DNA of 64,000 bases from Paraburkholderia acidisoli (lineage in GTDB: Bacteria; Pseudomonadota; Gammaproteobacteria; Burkholderiales; Burkholderiaceae), in NCBI RefSeq assembly GCF_009789675.1, contig NZ_CP046914.1:1488001-1552000 (forward strand), in the 5' to 3' direction. Of this stretch, positions 50,145 to 58,126 are shown piece after piece. Numbering within the stretch: position 1 is the stretch's first letter; every line of letters begins with the position of its first letter. The position numbers were made by a program, and so were the translations under genes. The notes beneath the pieces are model-generated. The model had not been told where the DNA came from. It worked only from the letters and a program-made list of their open reading frames with translations, and searched no databases.

Positions 50145-52585
50145 GCGCGCGCATGAGCGTTGGGCCGTCCTCGCGTCTTGGCCGCTCGGTCGGGCGGCGC
50201 TTTTTGTTCGAGTGGGCTGGCGTGGGCTGTGCGGGCGCCGTCGTGGTGCTGCTATGCGTGCTGTTGCGCTTGACGAGCGGCGCCGACCATCTCGTCTACG
50301 ACCGCTTTCTCGCCGCGCGCGCGGCGCCGGTGTCGCCCGACATCGTGGTGGTCGAAATCGACAATGCGAGTGTGGCCGCGCTCGGGCGCTGGCCGTGGGC
50401 GCGTGCCGTCCACGCGCAACTCGCCGACCGGCTCGCGCAGGCGGGCGCTGCGGCCATCGTCTACGACGTGCTGTTCACCGAACCCTCGCCCAACGACGCG
50501 CGTTTCGCCCAGGCGCTGCGCCAGCGCCCCGCGTTCCTGCCGATCCTGCTCACGCCCGCGGATGAGGCGGGCCGTCGCGACGCCGTGCGCCCGGTCGCGC
50601 CGCTCGCGCAGGCGGCCGCCGGTCTCGGCCACATCAACCTGGAAGTCGATAGCGACGGTATCGTGCGCAGCGTGGCGCTGTTCGAAGGCGACGCGGCGCA
50701 GCGCTGGCCGCAACTGATGCTGCCGCTCTGGCGCGCGATCCGCAGCGGCGCCTTCACGCTCGCGCACGGCACGCCCGCCGCGGCGCAGCGCGACGACATG
50801 CTGCGCGCCGCCGGCCCCGGCAGCGAGTCCCGATTTCTCATCCCGTTCGGCGCGAATTCGCAGCACTACCGCAAGCTCTCGTTCGCCGACGTGCTCGAAG
50901 GCCGCGTGCCCGCGAATGCGTTGCGCGGGCGCGTGGCGATCGTCGGCGTTTCGGCTTCGGGCTTGTACGACCGCTTCGCCACGCCGCTTTCGGGCACGCT
51001 CGGACCGCTGCCCGGCGTCTACATTCACGCGATCGTGCTCGACACGCTGCTCAACGGCACCGCCATTCAGCCCGTGCCCACGCTCGCCATCGTGCTGCTT
51101 TCGCTCGTGCCGCTCGCGATCGTGCTCGCCGGCTTGCTCGTGCTCTCGCCGCTGCGCGCGCTGCTGCTGCTCGCGCTGCTGATCGCCGTGTCGCTGGGCG
51201 CGAGCGCGGCCGTGCTGCACGGCGCGCGCCTCTGGTTCACGCCGGTGCCCGCGATCGCGGCGCTCGTCGTCGTGTATCCGTTGTGGAGCTGGCGGCGGCT
51301 CGAAATGACGATGGCGTATCTGCGCAAGGAACTGCGTCAACTCGCCGACGAGCCGTACTTGCTGCCCGAGGCGCCCATGCCGCGCCGCGAGTTCGGCGGC
51401 GACGCGCTCGCGCAGCAAATGGCGCTGATGGCGCAGGCCGCGCAGCGTTTGCAGGACATGCGCCGTTTCGTGTGGGACAGCCTCGATTCGGTGCCCGAAC
51501 CGATTCTCGTCGCCGATCTGCGCGGCGCGGTGCTGATCGCCAATCACGCGTCGCGCGCGTATTTCGCGGGCCTCGCCGTCGATACCGTGGAAGGGCGGGC
51601 GATGCAGGACGTGTTCGGCGATCTCGCGCTCGTCAAGCCGATCGACCCGAGCCCCGAGGCCATGGCGCTCGCGCATGCGCATTGGCCCGCGCCGCTCGAT
51701 CCGGCGCGCCATGAATTCGCCGGGCTGATGGAGCGCGGCGTGGAAGTGCGCGCGCGCGACGGCAGCGACTATCTGCTGCGCTACGCGCGCTGCACCAACG
51801 CGCAAGGCCAGGCCGTGGGCTGGATCGCGGGTCTTGTCGACGTGACCGCGCTGCACGACGCCGAGCGTCAACGCGAAGACGCGCTGCGGCTGCTGTCGCA
51901 CGACATGCGCTCGCCGCAAGCGTCGATCGTCGCGCTGGTGGAAACCGAGCGCGAGCGCGGCGCACTCGCGGCGGGCCCCGCGCGCGAGGTGATGGAGCGC
52001 ATCGAACGCTATGCGCGGCGCGCGCTCACACTCGCCGACGACTTCGTGCAACTCGCGCGCGCCGAATCGCAGGTCTATGCGCTCGAACCCACGAGCCTCG
52101 CCGAACTCGTGATCGACGCGAGCGACGAAGTCTGGCCGCAGGCGCGCGCGAAACGCATCCAGATCGACACGGCATGCGACGCCGGCCAGATGGGCTGGAT
52201 CAACGCCGACCGTTCGCTCATCACGCGCGCGCTCGTGAACGTGCTCAACAACGCGGTCAAATACAGTCCGCCGGATACGCGCGTCGTGTGTTCGATCGCG
52301 CTCGACGCGCGCGTGCCGCCGCATGTGATCTGCGCGATACGCGATCAGGGTTACGGCATCGCGCCCGAGGACCAGGCGAGGCTGTTCGAGCAGTTCCGGC
52401 GCTTTCATGCGGGGCAGCGGCCCGAGGTGAGCGGCGCGGGGCTCGGCATGGCGTTCGTGAAAACCGTCGTGACGCGTCACGGCGGCGACGTGCAGGTTCA
52501 GAGCGAGCCCGACAAAGGTACGACGCTCACGATGTCGCTGCCCGCGCTCGAGGCGCACGACGCGCCTGGCCGGACGCCCGATTGA
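50141..52585 (+). CDS. CHASE2-domain sensor histidine kinase with PAS domain
   Basis: An 814-aa membrane kinase. An N-terminal TM segment (GVGCAGAVVVLLCVLLRL) is followed by a periplasmic CHASE2 domain (about 40-310), then three TM segments (about 305-390) as usual for CHASE2 proteins. A PAS-like domain (VWDSLDSVPEPILVADLRGAVLIANHASRAYF) precedes the kinase core. H-box RLLSHDMRSP gives His587; the N box is LVNVLNNAVKYS; G boxes are DQGYGIAPED and GAGLGMAFVKTVV. I chose the GTG at 50141, which overlaps the previous stop by four bases (GTGA); an ATG at 50153 is also possible. It forms one operon with the response regulator and the FecR protein. Confidence 0.92.
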   Translation: MSARMSVGPSSRLGRSVGRRFLFEWAGVGCAGAVVVLLCVLLRLTSGADHLVYDRFLAARAAPVSPDIVVVEIDNASVAALGRWPWARAVHAQLADRLAQAGAAAIVYDVLFTEPSPNDARFAQALRQRPAFLPILLTPADEAGRRDAVRPVAPLAQAAAGLGHINLEVDSDGIVRSVALFEGDAAQRWPQLMLPLWRAIRSGAFTLAHGTPAAAQRDDMLRAAGPGSESRFLIPFGANSQHYRKLSFADVLEGRVPANALRGRVAIVGVSASGLYDRFATPLSGTLGPLPGVYIHAIVLDTLLNGTAIQPVPTLAIVLLSLVPLAIVLAGLLVLSPLRALLLLALLIAVSLGASAAVLHGARLWFTPVPAIAALVVVYPLWSWRRLEMTMAYLRKELRQLADEPYLLPEAPMPRREFGGDALAQQMALMAQAAQRLQDMRRFVWDSLDSVPEPILVADLRGAVLIANHASRAYFAGLAVDTVEGRAMQDVFGDLALVKPIDPSPEAMALAHAHWPAPLDPARHEFAGLMERGVEVRARDGSDYLLRYARCTNAQGQAVGWIAGLVDVTALHDAERQREDALRLLSHDMRSPQASIVALVETERERGALAAGPAREVMERIERYARRALTLADDFVQLARAESQVYALEPTSLAELVIDASDEVWPQARAKRIQIDTACDAGQMGWINADRSLITRALVNVLNNAVKYSPPDTRVVCSIALDARVPPHVICAIRDQGYGIAPEDQARLFEQFRRFHAGQRPEVSGAGLGMAFVKTVVTRHGGDVQVQSEPDKGTTLTMSLPALEAHDAPGRTPD

Positions 52586-52653
52586 TCTCGATTGATCCCG
52601 ATTGATCGGCCGACGAAGCCAGGCGCACAACCCGTTTTTCGATGGAGCCGTTC

Positions 52654-53292
52654 GTGAAGATACGATTGTCTGTCTGTTTCCTGACGACGATGCTGGCCGC
52701 GCTTGCCGGTTGCGCGGGCGTCACCACCGATATCGCCGCCACCGGGGCGCTGCCCGAAGCGAACGCCGCCGCCCGTTATCGGTTCGCGCAGTCGCCCGCG
52801 CAGGCCGAGGCCGGTGACATGCTGCCGGGCGAGCCGCTGTTGCGCGCGAGCCTGGCGCGGCGCGGCTTCAGCGAAGGCGCGCCCGCGGCGGCACGCTATC
52901 TGGTGTCGGTGGCGTGGGCCACGCGTCCCGCGGGCGTGAGCGTGGTCGAGGGCGATTGCAATGGCGGCAACGCCTGCGCGCTCGCCACGCCGGTGTTGCC
53001 GCCATCGCCGCCCGCGCTGCCGTGGTTCGGCAAGACCTATGTGCACACGCTCACGTTGCGCTTTTTCGCGCTGCCTGAGGGCAACGAAGTCTATAAGGTG
53101 AGCGCCGTGAAGCGCGACCGCAACGCCAATTCACAACAGGCCGAGCCGTATCTCGTGGCTGGCGCGCTCGCGCGTTTGCCGTATGCGGGCGCGCCGCAAT
53201 GGCGCGTGGCGCTGAAGGACGCCGCTAACCTCGACGCGAACGGCCACGCCGTGCCGGAAGTGAAGTCGGTCAGGCCGGTGACGGCGCCGTAG
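52654..53292 (+). CDS. DUF4136-like lipoprotein
   Basis: A 212-aa lipoprotein with lipobox LAGC at Cys20. ANAAARYRFAQSPAQAEAGDMLPGEPLLRASLARRGFSEG resembles DUF4136 proteins, in which conserved Tyr-Arg-Phe and RGF/ALxxxGF elements precede an R-Y-L-V-S-V strand (here ARYLVSVAWATRP). The start was set at GTG 52654 because GGAG lies 6 bases upstream; an ATG at 52642 would contain that site. The last 23 bases overlap the end of the convergent bluB gene. It lies after the kinase operon by 68 bp and may be part of it. The function is unknown. Confidence 0.82.
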   Translation: MKIRLSVCFLTTMLAALAGCAGVTTDIAATGALPEANAAARYRFAQSPAQAEAGDMLPGEPLLRASLARRGFSEGAPAAARYLVSVAWATRPAGVSVVEGDCNGGNACALATPVLPPSPPALPWFGKTYVHTLTLRFFALPEGNEVYKVSAVKRDRNANSQQAEPYLVAGALARLPYAGAPQWRVALKDAANLDANGHAVPEVKSVRPVTAP

Positions 53293-53944
53293 CGTCGCCG
53301 TCCGCCGTCGGCCAGCGGTTCTCGAACACGCAGTCGTCGAGCGCTTTGCGTTCGGCCCAACGTTCCATCTCCAGCATCGGCTGCGGATAAAACGCCTCGA
53401 CATGACCCACGCAGAGGATCGCCACGGGTTTCGCGCCGGCGGGCATGCCGAGCAGCGCGCGCACCTCGTCGACATCGAAAATCGACACCCAGCCCATGCC
53501 GAGTCCTTCGGCGCGCGCGGCGAGCCACATGTTCTGGATCGCGCATGCCACCGAGGCGAGATCCATTTCCGGCAATGTGCGGCGGCCAAAAACATGCGGC
53601 TCGCGCCGGTCCATCAACGCGACGACGAGCAGTTCGCCGCAGTCGCGCATGCCTTCGACCTTGAGTTGCATGAACGCTTCGCGGCGTTCGCCGAGCGCGT
53701 CGGCGGTGGCGAGGCGTTCGCGCTCGACCGCTGCCTGAAGTTGCGTGCGCAACGAAGTCTCGGTAATGCGGACGATGCGCCACGGCTGCATGAAGCCCAC
53801 GCTCGGCGCATGATGCGCCGCGTCGAGCAGACGCGCGAGCGTGGCCGGGTCGACGGGACCGGGCACGAAGTGGCGCATGTCGCGCCGCTCGTAAATCGCG
53901 CGGTAGACCGCCGCGCGCTCGGCGTCGTCAAAAGGCTGTGCCAT
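53270..53944 (-). CDS. bluB: 5,6-dimethylbenzimidazole synthase BluB
   Basis: A 224-aa flavin-destructase that makes the lower ligand of cobalamin from FMNH2 and O2. YRAIYERRDMRHFVPGPVDP is the opening FMN-binding motif, and HHAPSVGFMQPWRIVRI and GMGWVSIFDVDEVRALLGMP are conserved BluB/nitroreductase-like segments. It overlaps the end of cobB by 17 bp in the leftward cobalamin arm, and its 3' end overlaps the convergent lipoprotein gene by 23 bp. Its presence with cobN indicates aerobic B12 synthesis. Confidence 0.94.
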   Translation of the reverse strand: MAQPFDDAERAAVYRAIYERRDMRHFVPGPVDPATLARLLDAAHHAPSVGFMQPWRIVRITETSLRTQLQAAVERERLATADALGERREAFMQLKVEGMRDCGELLVVALMDRREPHVFGRRTLPEMDLASVACAIQNMWLAARAEGLGMGWVSIFDVDEVRALLGMPAGAKPVAILCVGHVEAFYPQPMLEMERWAERKALDDCVFENRWPTADGDATAPSPA

Positions 53945-55232
53945 GGAATAGGGCGGCCGCGAAAGCCGGATTGGAAGGCCAGTAGGCGTGCATATAGGTC
54001 GCCACGATCGAACCGTGCCGATAGAGCGCTTCGCCGGGCGCGCCCGTGTTCGGATTGCGCGCGGTAAGCACGGCGTCGAGCGGCGTGCTCACGCGCGAAT
54101 AGTGAAACGTGTGGCCGCGCAGCGCGCCGTGCGCGGCGCTGTCGAGTTGCTGCATGCCGAGCGCGGCGAAGCGCTTCTGCATGGTCGCAACGCCCGGCAG
54201 CAGGCCGAGCATGGGCGTGCGCGTGCCTTGCGTATCGGTGAGCGCGTCGAGCAGCCAGAGCATGCCGCCGCATTCGGCGATCAAGGGTTTGGACGCCGAA
54301 AGATGTGCGCGCAACGAATGGGCGCTGCGTGTGCTGCTCGCGAGCGTGGCGGCGTGCAGTTCGGGGTAGCCGCCGGGCAGCCAGATCGCGTCGGCATTCG
54401 CGGGAGCGGGTTCGTCCGCGAGCGGCGAAAAGCGGCTCACGCGCGCGCCCATGGCTTCGAGCAACGCCACATTGGCGGGATACACGAAGGAAAACGCGGC
54501 GTCGCAGGCCATGGCGATGTGGCGGCCTTCGAGCGCGCGCGGCACGTTTGGCACGTGATCGACATCGCCGAAATCGACGGCTGGCGGCAATTGCGCGAGC
54601 GCGGTGGGCGCGAGCGCGTCGGCGGCACGCTCGATGCGCGCGTCGAGGTCGGCGATCTCGCTCGCCTGGTGCAGGCCGAGATGGCGATCGGGCAATTCGA
54701 GCAGCGCGTCGCTCGCCACGTGGCCGAGCCAGCGCACGTCAGCGGGCAGCGCTTCCTGCAACATCTGCGCGTGACGCGCGGAACCCACGCGATTCGCGAG
54801 CACGCCATGAAACGGCACCTCGGGGCGAAAGCGCGCGAGCCCGAACGCGATCGCGCCGAATGTTTGCGCCATCGACTTCGCGCTCACCACGGCCGCGACC
54901 GGCACGTTGAATGCTGTCGCCAGATCGGCGCTGCTCGGCGTGCCGTCGAACAGACCCATCACGCCTTCGATCAGGATCAGGTCGGCTTCGCGCGCGGCTT
55001 GCGCGAGCAGGGCGCGGCAGGCGGCCCCGCCCACCATCCACAGATCGAGCGAAAGCACGGGCGCGCCGCTCGCCTGCGCAAGGATCATCGGATCGAGAAA
55101 ATCCGGCCCCGTCTTAAACACGCGCACGCGCCGCCCCGCGCGCCGATGCAGCCGCGCGAGACCCGCCGTGAGCGTGGTCTTGCCCTGGCCCGAAGCGGGC
55201 GCGCTGAGAAAGAGCGCGGGGCAGGCCGTCAT
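53928..55232 (-). CDS. cobB: Cobyrinate a,c-diamide synthase
   Basis: A 434-aa amidotransferase that amidates the a and c side chains of (hydrogeno)byrinate using glutamine and ATP. The N-terminal P-loop domain reads APASGQGKTTLTAGLARLHRR, with FKTGPDFLDPMIL after it. The C-terminal class I glutaminase domain has IWLPGGYPELHAA and the nucleophile region LIAECGGMLWLL, and GHTFHYSRV near the end. The ATG at 55232 lies directly against the stop of cobO with no gap. Cytoplasmic; partner enzymes are cobO and bluB in the same operon. Confidence 0.95.
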   Translation of the reverse strand: MTACPALFLSAPASGQGKTTLTAGLARLHRRAGRRVRVFKTGPDFLDPMILAQASGAPVLSLDLWMVGGAACRALLAQAAREADLILIEGVMGLFDGTPSSADLATAFNVPVAAVVSAKSMAQTFGAIAFGLARFRPEVPFHGVLANRVGSARHAQMLQEALPADVRWLGHVASDALLELPDRHLGLHQASEIADLDARIERAADALAPTALAQLPPAVDFGDVDHVPNVPRALEGRHIAMACDAAFSFVYPANVALLEAMGARVSRFSPLADEPAPANADAIWLPGGYPELHAATLASSTRSAHSLRAHLSASKPLIAECGGMLWLLDALTDTQGTRTPMLGLLPGVATMQKRFAALGMQQLDSAAHGALRGHTFHYSRVSTPLDAVLTARNPNTGAPGEALYRHGSIVATYMHAYWPSNPAFAAALFHGTAF

Positions 55233-55835
55233 TTAGAACTCCACACCTTTTTGCGCCTTCACGCCTTGCTCGCGATACGGATGCTTCACGAGGCGCATTT
55301 CGGTGACGAGATCGGCGGCTTCGAGCAGCGCGTCGGGCGCGTGGCGGCCCGTGATGACCACGTGCACGTGCGGCGCGCGCGCATTGACCACGCCCAGCAC
55401 CTCGTCGAGCGGCAGGTAGTCGTACTTGAGCACGGTGTTGAGTTCGTCGAGGATCACCATGACGTACTCGCCGCTTTCGATCATGCGCTTCGCTTCGTCC
55501 CAGCCTTTGCGCGCCGTGGCGATATCGCGCTCGCGATCCTGGGTGTTCCAGGTGTAGCCTTCGCCCATCGTCACGAAGTCGCAATGCGCCACGCTGCCGA
55601 GAAAATCGCGCTCGGCCGTGTGCAACGCACCCTTGATGAACTGCACGACGCCGAGCTTCATGCCGTGGCCGAGCACGCGCACGGCCATGCCGAACGCGGC
55701 GGTGCTCTTGCCTTTGCCGTTGCCGGTGTTGACGATCAAGAGGCCTTTTTCGTGCGTCGCCGCAGCCTGCTTTTTCTCGTGGCCTTCGCGGCGGCGTTGG
55801 GTCATGCGCTGGTGCGATTCGGGGTCGGTTTTCAT
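55233..55835 (-). CDS. cobO: Cob(I)yrinic acid a,c-diamide adenosyltransferase (CobO/BtuR type)
   Basis: A 200-aa ATP:corrinoid adenosyltransferase that adds the upper adenosyl ligand. The P-loop GLLIVNTGNGKGKSTAAFG lies near residues 32-50. LGVVQFIKGALHTAERDFL, VMVILDELNTVLKYDYLPLDEVL and VHVVITGRHAPDALLEAADLVTEMRLVKHPYREQGVKAQKGVEF are family signatures, including the terminal KAQKGVEF. The ATG at 55835 gives the usual length. It lies 17 bp after cobE and abuts cobB. Confidence 0.96.
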   Translation of the reverse strand: MKTDPESHQRMTQRRREGHEKKQAAATHEKGLLIVNTGNGKGKSTAAFGMAVRVLGHGMKLGVVQFIKGALHTAERDFLGSVAHCDFVTMGEGYTWNTQDRERDIATARKGWDEAKRMIESGEYVMVILDELNTVLKYDYLPLDEVLGVVNARAPHVHVVITGRHAPDALLEAADLVTEMRLVKHPYREQGVKAQKGVEF

Positions 55836-55852
55836 CGTCGATGTCGAGTGGG

Positions 55853-56338
55853 TCAGGGGAGCTGGCGGGCGATCGCGACGGTCACGCCGTCGAGCGCGAG
55901 TTTGGCGCGCAAGAGCGGGCCGCCGTTCGCGGCGAGCCACGCGCACGGTTCGCACACGCCGTTCACGCCGTAGTGCGCGCGCGCGGCGAGCGAAGGCGGC
56001 GAGGGCGCGGCAGCCGCCACAGCGAGCGCCGGCACGGCCGCGATCTGCTCGCGCGTGTAGAGAACGAGCGTGAGCGCATGCGCTGCGCAGAACGCGTGCA
56101 AGGCGGGTTCGCTGGCTTTCGCGTCGAGCGTCGCCACGGCGGCCACCTGCGCCAGCAGCCAATTGCCGAGGGCCGCGTGCACGGCCGCTTCGACCTGCGC
56201 GAGCGTCACGCCGCGCCGGCAACCCACGCCAATCACGAGCGAGGCGGCATGGCCATCGACATCGTCATCGGCCGAATCCGCTGCAAAAACAGAAGCGGAA
56301 CCGGACGCACGAGCGGCGGAAAACGAAGCACGATTCAC
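55853..56338 (-). CDS. cobE: Cobalamin biosynthesis protein CobE (CbiG C-terminal-like)
   Basis: A small protein of about 161 aa. The core LVIGVGCRRGVTLAQVEAAVHAAL and ATLDAKASEPALHAFCAAHALTLVLYTREQIAAVPA fit the CobE/CbiG-C domain, which helps in opening precorrin ring A. VNGVCEPCAWLAANGGPLLRAKLALDGVTVAIA is the conserved end with two cysteines. The frame is open up to 56440, but a possible extended -10 (TGC-TATCGT) lies at 56429-56437 inside that extension. I therefore prefer the GTG at 56338; the start is uncertain. First gene of the leftward cob arm. Confidence 0.85.
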   Translation of the reverse strand: MNRASFSAARASGSASVFAADSADDDVDGHAASLVIGVGCRRGVTLAQVEAAVHAALGNWLLAQVAAVATLDAKASEPALHAFCAAHALTLVLYTREQIAAVPALAVAAAAPSPPSLAARAHYGVNGVCEPCAWLAANGGPLLRAKLALDGVTVAIARQLP

Positions 56339-56483
56339 GGCGATAGCGAACGAAGACGCGAAGATGGCGCGAAGATGAAGTGGCAAAGCCGCGGCGAGCC
56401 CCGCGCGGAAGCCCGCAAATTGCGCGCTACGATAGCACACGCGCTTTCGCGCGAGATTCGCCGCCGGCTTTCAATCCGCTTCC

Positions 56484-56512
56484 TTGACGCGCGTGCCCCC
56501 CACGCCTACACT
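56484..56512 (+). promoter_or_regulatory. Sigma-70 promoter of the riboswitch-cobW-cobN operon
   Basis: TTGACG at 56484-56489 and TACACT at 56507-56512 are separated by exactly 17 bases. The expected start, near 56519, lies just before the riboswitch aptamer. Confidence 0.75.
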
Positions 56513-56520
56513 CGCACGCA

Positions 56521-56760
56521 CTCTGGTGCTCGCGCGCGCGAACATGGCGCGCGCAGTTAAACGGGAATCAGGGAGCCATCCCGCCTCGGGCATGGCCAAC
56601 CTGAACTGCACCCGCAACGGTACAACGAGCGCGGTCTGCGAGCGAACTCTCGCACGCAAGCCGCACGCCGCTTTCACGAAGCCACTGCACGAAACGCTCC
56701 GCGAGGGCGCTCGCGCGGGAAGGCGAGGCGGCGCATCGTCAGTCCGGATACCGGCCAGAA
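56521..56760 (+). promoter_or_regulatory. Cobalamin (B12) riboswitch
   Basis: Conserved aptamer elements occur in order on the plus strand: GGTGCTCGCGCG (5' arm), AGTTAAACGGGAATCAGG at 56555-56572, AACTGCACCCGCAACGGTA at about 56604-56622, the B12 box GAAGCCACTG at 56679-56688 and GTCAGTCCGGATACCGGCC at 56738-56756. It precedes cobW by about 220 bp, so it should shut down cobW-cobN-chlI/chlD expression when adenosylcobalamin is abundant. Confidence 0.95.
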
Positions 56761-56979
56761 ACGAGGAATTCGCGCTGCGGGGATGCGGCGCAGGGTTCGT
56801 AAATTTCATGCTTTCATGCGATCGGTGGGCGTGGCCCGCATTGCGTTCGAGAGCGGTTCCGGTCGTTCGTCCCCGCAACGAAATCCGTCGCGCCGCGAGG
56901 CGCGGCTGCGTTGCGCGCACGAACGACGCGCCCTACCGCTCATGGCGATTCGCGAGGCCACACGCCGAAGGAGCACTTC

Positions 56980-58101
56980 ATGCAGATGCGCAAGATTCCG
57001 GTCACGATCGTGACGGGCTTTCTCGGTAGCGGTAAAACCACGTTGCTGCGTCATATTCTTCAGCACGCGGGCGGCCTGCGCGTGGCCGTGATCGTCAACG
57101 AGTTCGGCGAGCTCGGTATCGACGGCGAAATTCTGCGCGGTTGCGGGATCGGTTGCGACGAGGACGGCAACGAAACGGAAGGCCAGCTCTACGAACTCGC
57201 CAACGGTTGCCTCTGCTGCACGGTGCAGGAGGAGTTCTTCCCGGTGATGGAGCAACTGCTCGAGCGCCGCGGCAATATCGACCACGTGCTGATCGAAACC
57301 TCGGGCCTCGCGTTGCCGAAGCCGCTCGTGCAGGCGTTCAACTGGCCGTCCATCCGCAATGCGTTCACTGTCGATGCGGTCGTGACCGTGGTCGATGCGC
57401 CCGCGGCCGCGAGCGGTCAGTTCGCGGAAAATCCGCAGGCCGTGGACGCACAGCGCCGCGCCGACCCGAACCTCGACCACGAGTCGCCGCTGCATGAACT
57501 GTTCGAAGATCAGTTGAGCGCCGCCGATCTCGTGATCCTCAACAAGACCGATCTGATCGACGAAGCCGGTCAGGACGCGCTCATCGAGGAACTGCGCGAG
57601 GAACTGCCGCCGCAGGTGAAGATCGTGCGCGCGCAGCACGGCAAGCTCGATCTGCACACGCTGCTCGGGCTCGAAGCGGCATCGGAAGAAAGCATTCATC
57701 TGCGCCACGACCATCACGGTTCAGCCGAAGACGCCGATCATCATCACGACGAATTCGATTCGGTTGTCGTGAGCGCGCAAGTGGCTTCGCGCGACGCCGC
57801 CATCGAAGCGCTCCAGCAACTCGTGGACGCGCACACGATCTATCGCGTGAAGGGTTTCGCCGCGTTGCCGGGCGCGCCCATGCGTCTCGTGATCCAGGGC
57901 GTGGGCCGCCGCTTCGACAGCTATTTCGACCGCCGCTGGAACGCGCAGGAAAGCGCCGCGCAGCCGCTCGCGAGCCGTTTCGTGCTGATCGGCGAGGACC
58001 TCGACGGCGCGAAGCTGCAAGCCGCGTTCGACGCGGCGCTCGCACAGCCGCATACCGCGTCGGCGCATACCGCGTCGGCGCAAGCTGCATCGGCGCAATA
58101 A
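56980..58101 (+). CDS. cobW: CobW, G3E-family GTPase of cobalamin biosynthesis
   Basis: A 373-aa P-loop GTPase that probably delivers cobalt to the CobN chelatase. Walker A is TGFLGSGKTTLLRHIL; the metal-binding CxCC motif is NGCLCCTV; NKTDLID is the guanine-specificity motif. A His-rich loop (HLRHDHHGSAEDADHHHDEF) sits between the GTPase and C-terminal CobW_C domains and is a likely metal buffer. The last residues are short TASAH/TASAQ repeats made by two identical 15-bp DNA units (58051-58080). AAGGAG lies 7 bases before ATG 56980. First gene after the cobalamin riboswitch. Confidence 0.95.
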   Translation: MQMRKIPVTIVTGFLGSGKTTLLRHILQHAGGLRVAVIVNEFGELGIDGEILRGCGIGCDEDGNETEGQLYELANGCLCCTVQEEFFPVMEQLLERRGNIDHVLIETSGLALPKPLVQAFNWPSIRNAFTVDAVVTVVDAPAAASGQFAENPQAVDAQRRADPNLDHESPLHELFEDQLSAADLVILNKTDLIDEAGQDALIEELREELPPQVKIVRAQHGKLDLHTLLGLEAASEESIHLRHDHHGSAEDADHHHDEFDSVVVSAQVASRDAAIEALQQLVDAHTIYRVKGFAALPGAPMRLVIQGVGRRFDSYFDRRWNAQESAAQPLASRFVLIGEDLDGAKLQAAFDAALAQPHTASAHTASAQAASAQ

Positions 58102-58126
58102 GCGCGTTAGTTCGAGAGACCGCAAG

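Larger units (their letters stand above)
56441..56979. other. Divergent cob control region
   Basis: This 539-bp stretch between the two cob arms holds the sigma-70 promoter and cobalamin riboswitch of the rightward operon, listed separately. A 6-bp GC stem, CGCGCC-GCGA-GGCGCG, at 56889-56904 lies between the aptamer and the cobW ribosome site and may belong to the expression platform. No second riboswitch was seen on the minus strand. Confidence 0.6.
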
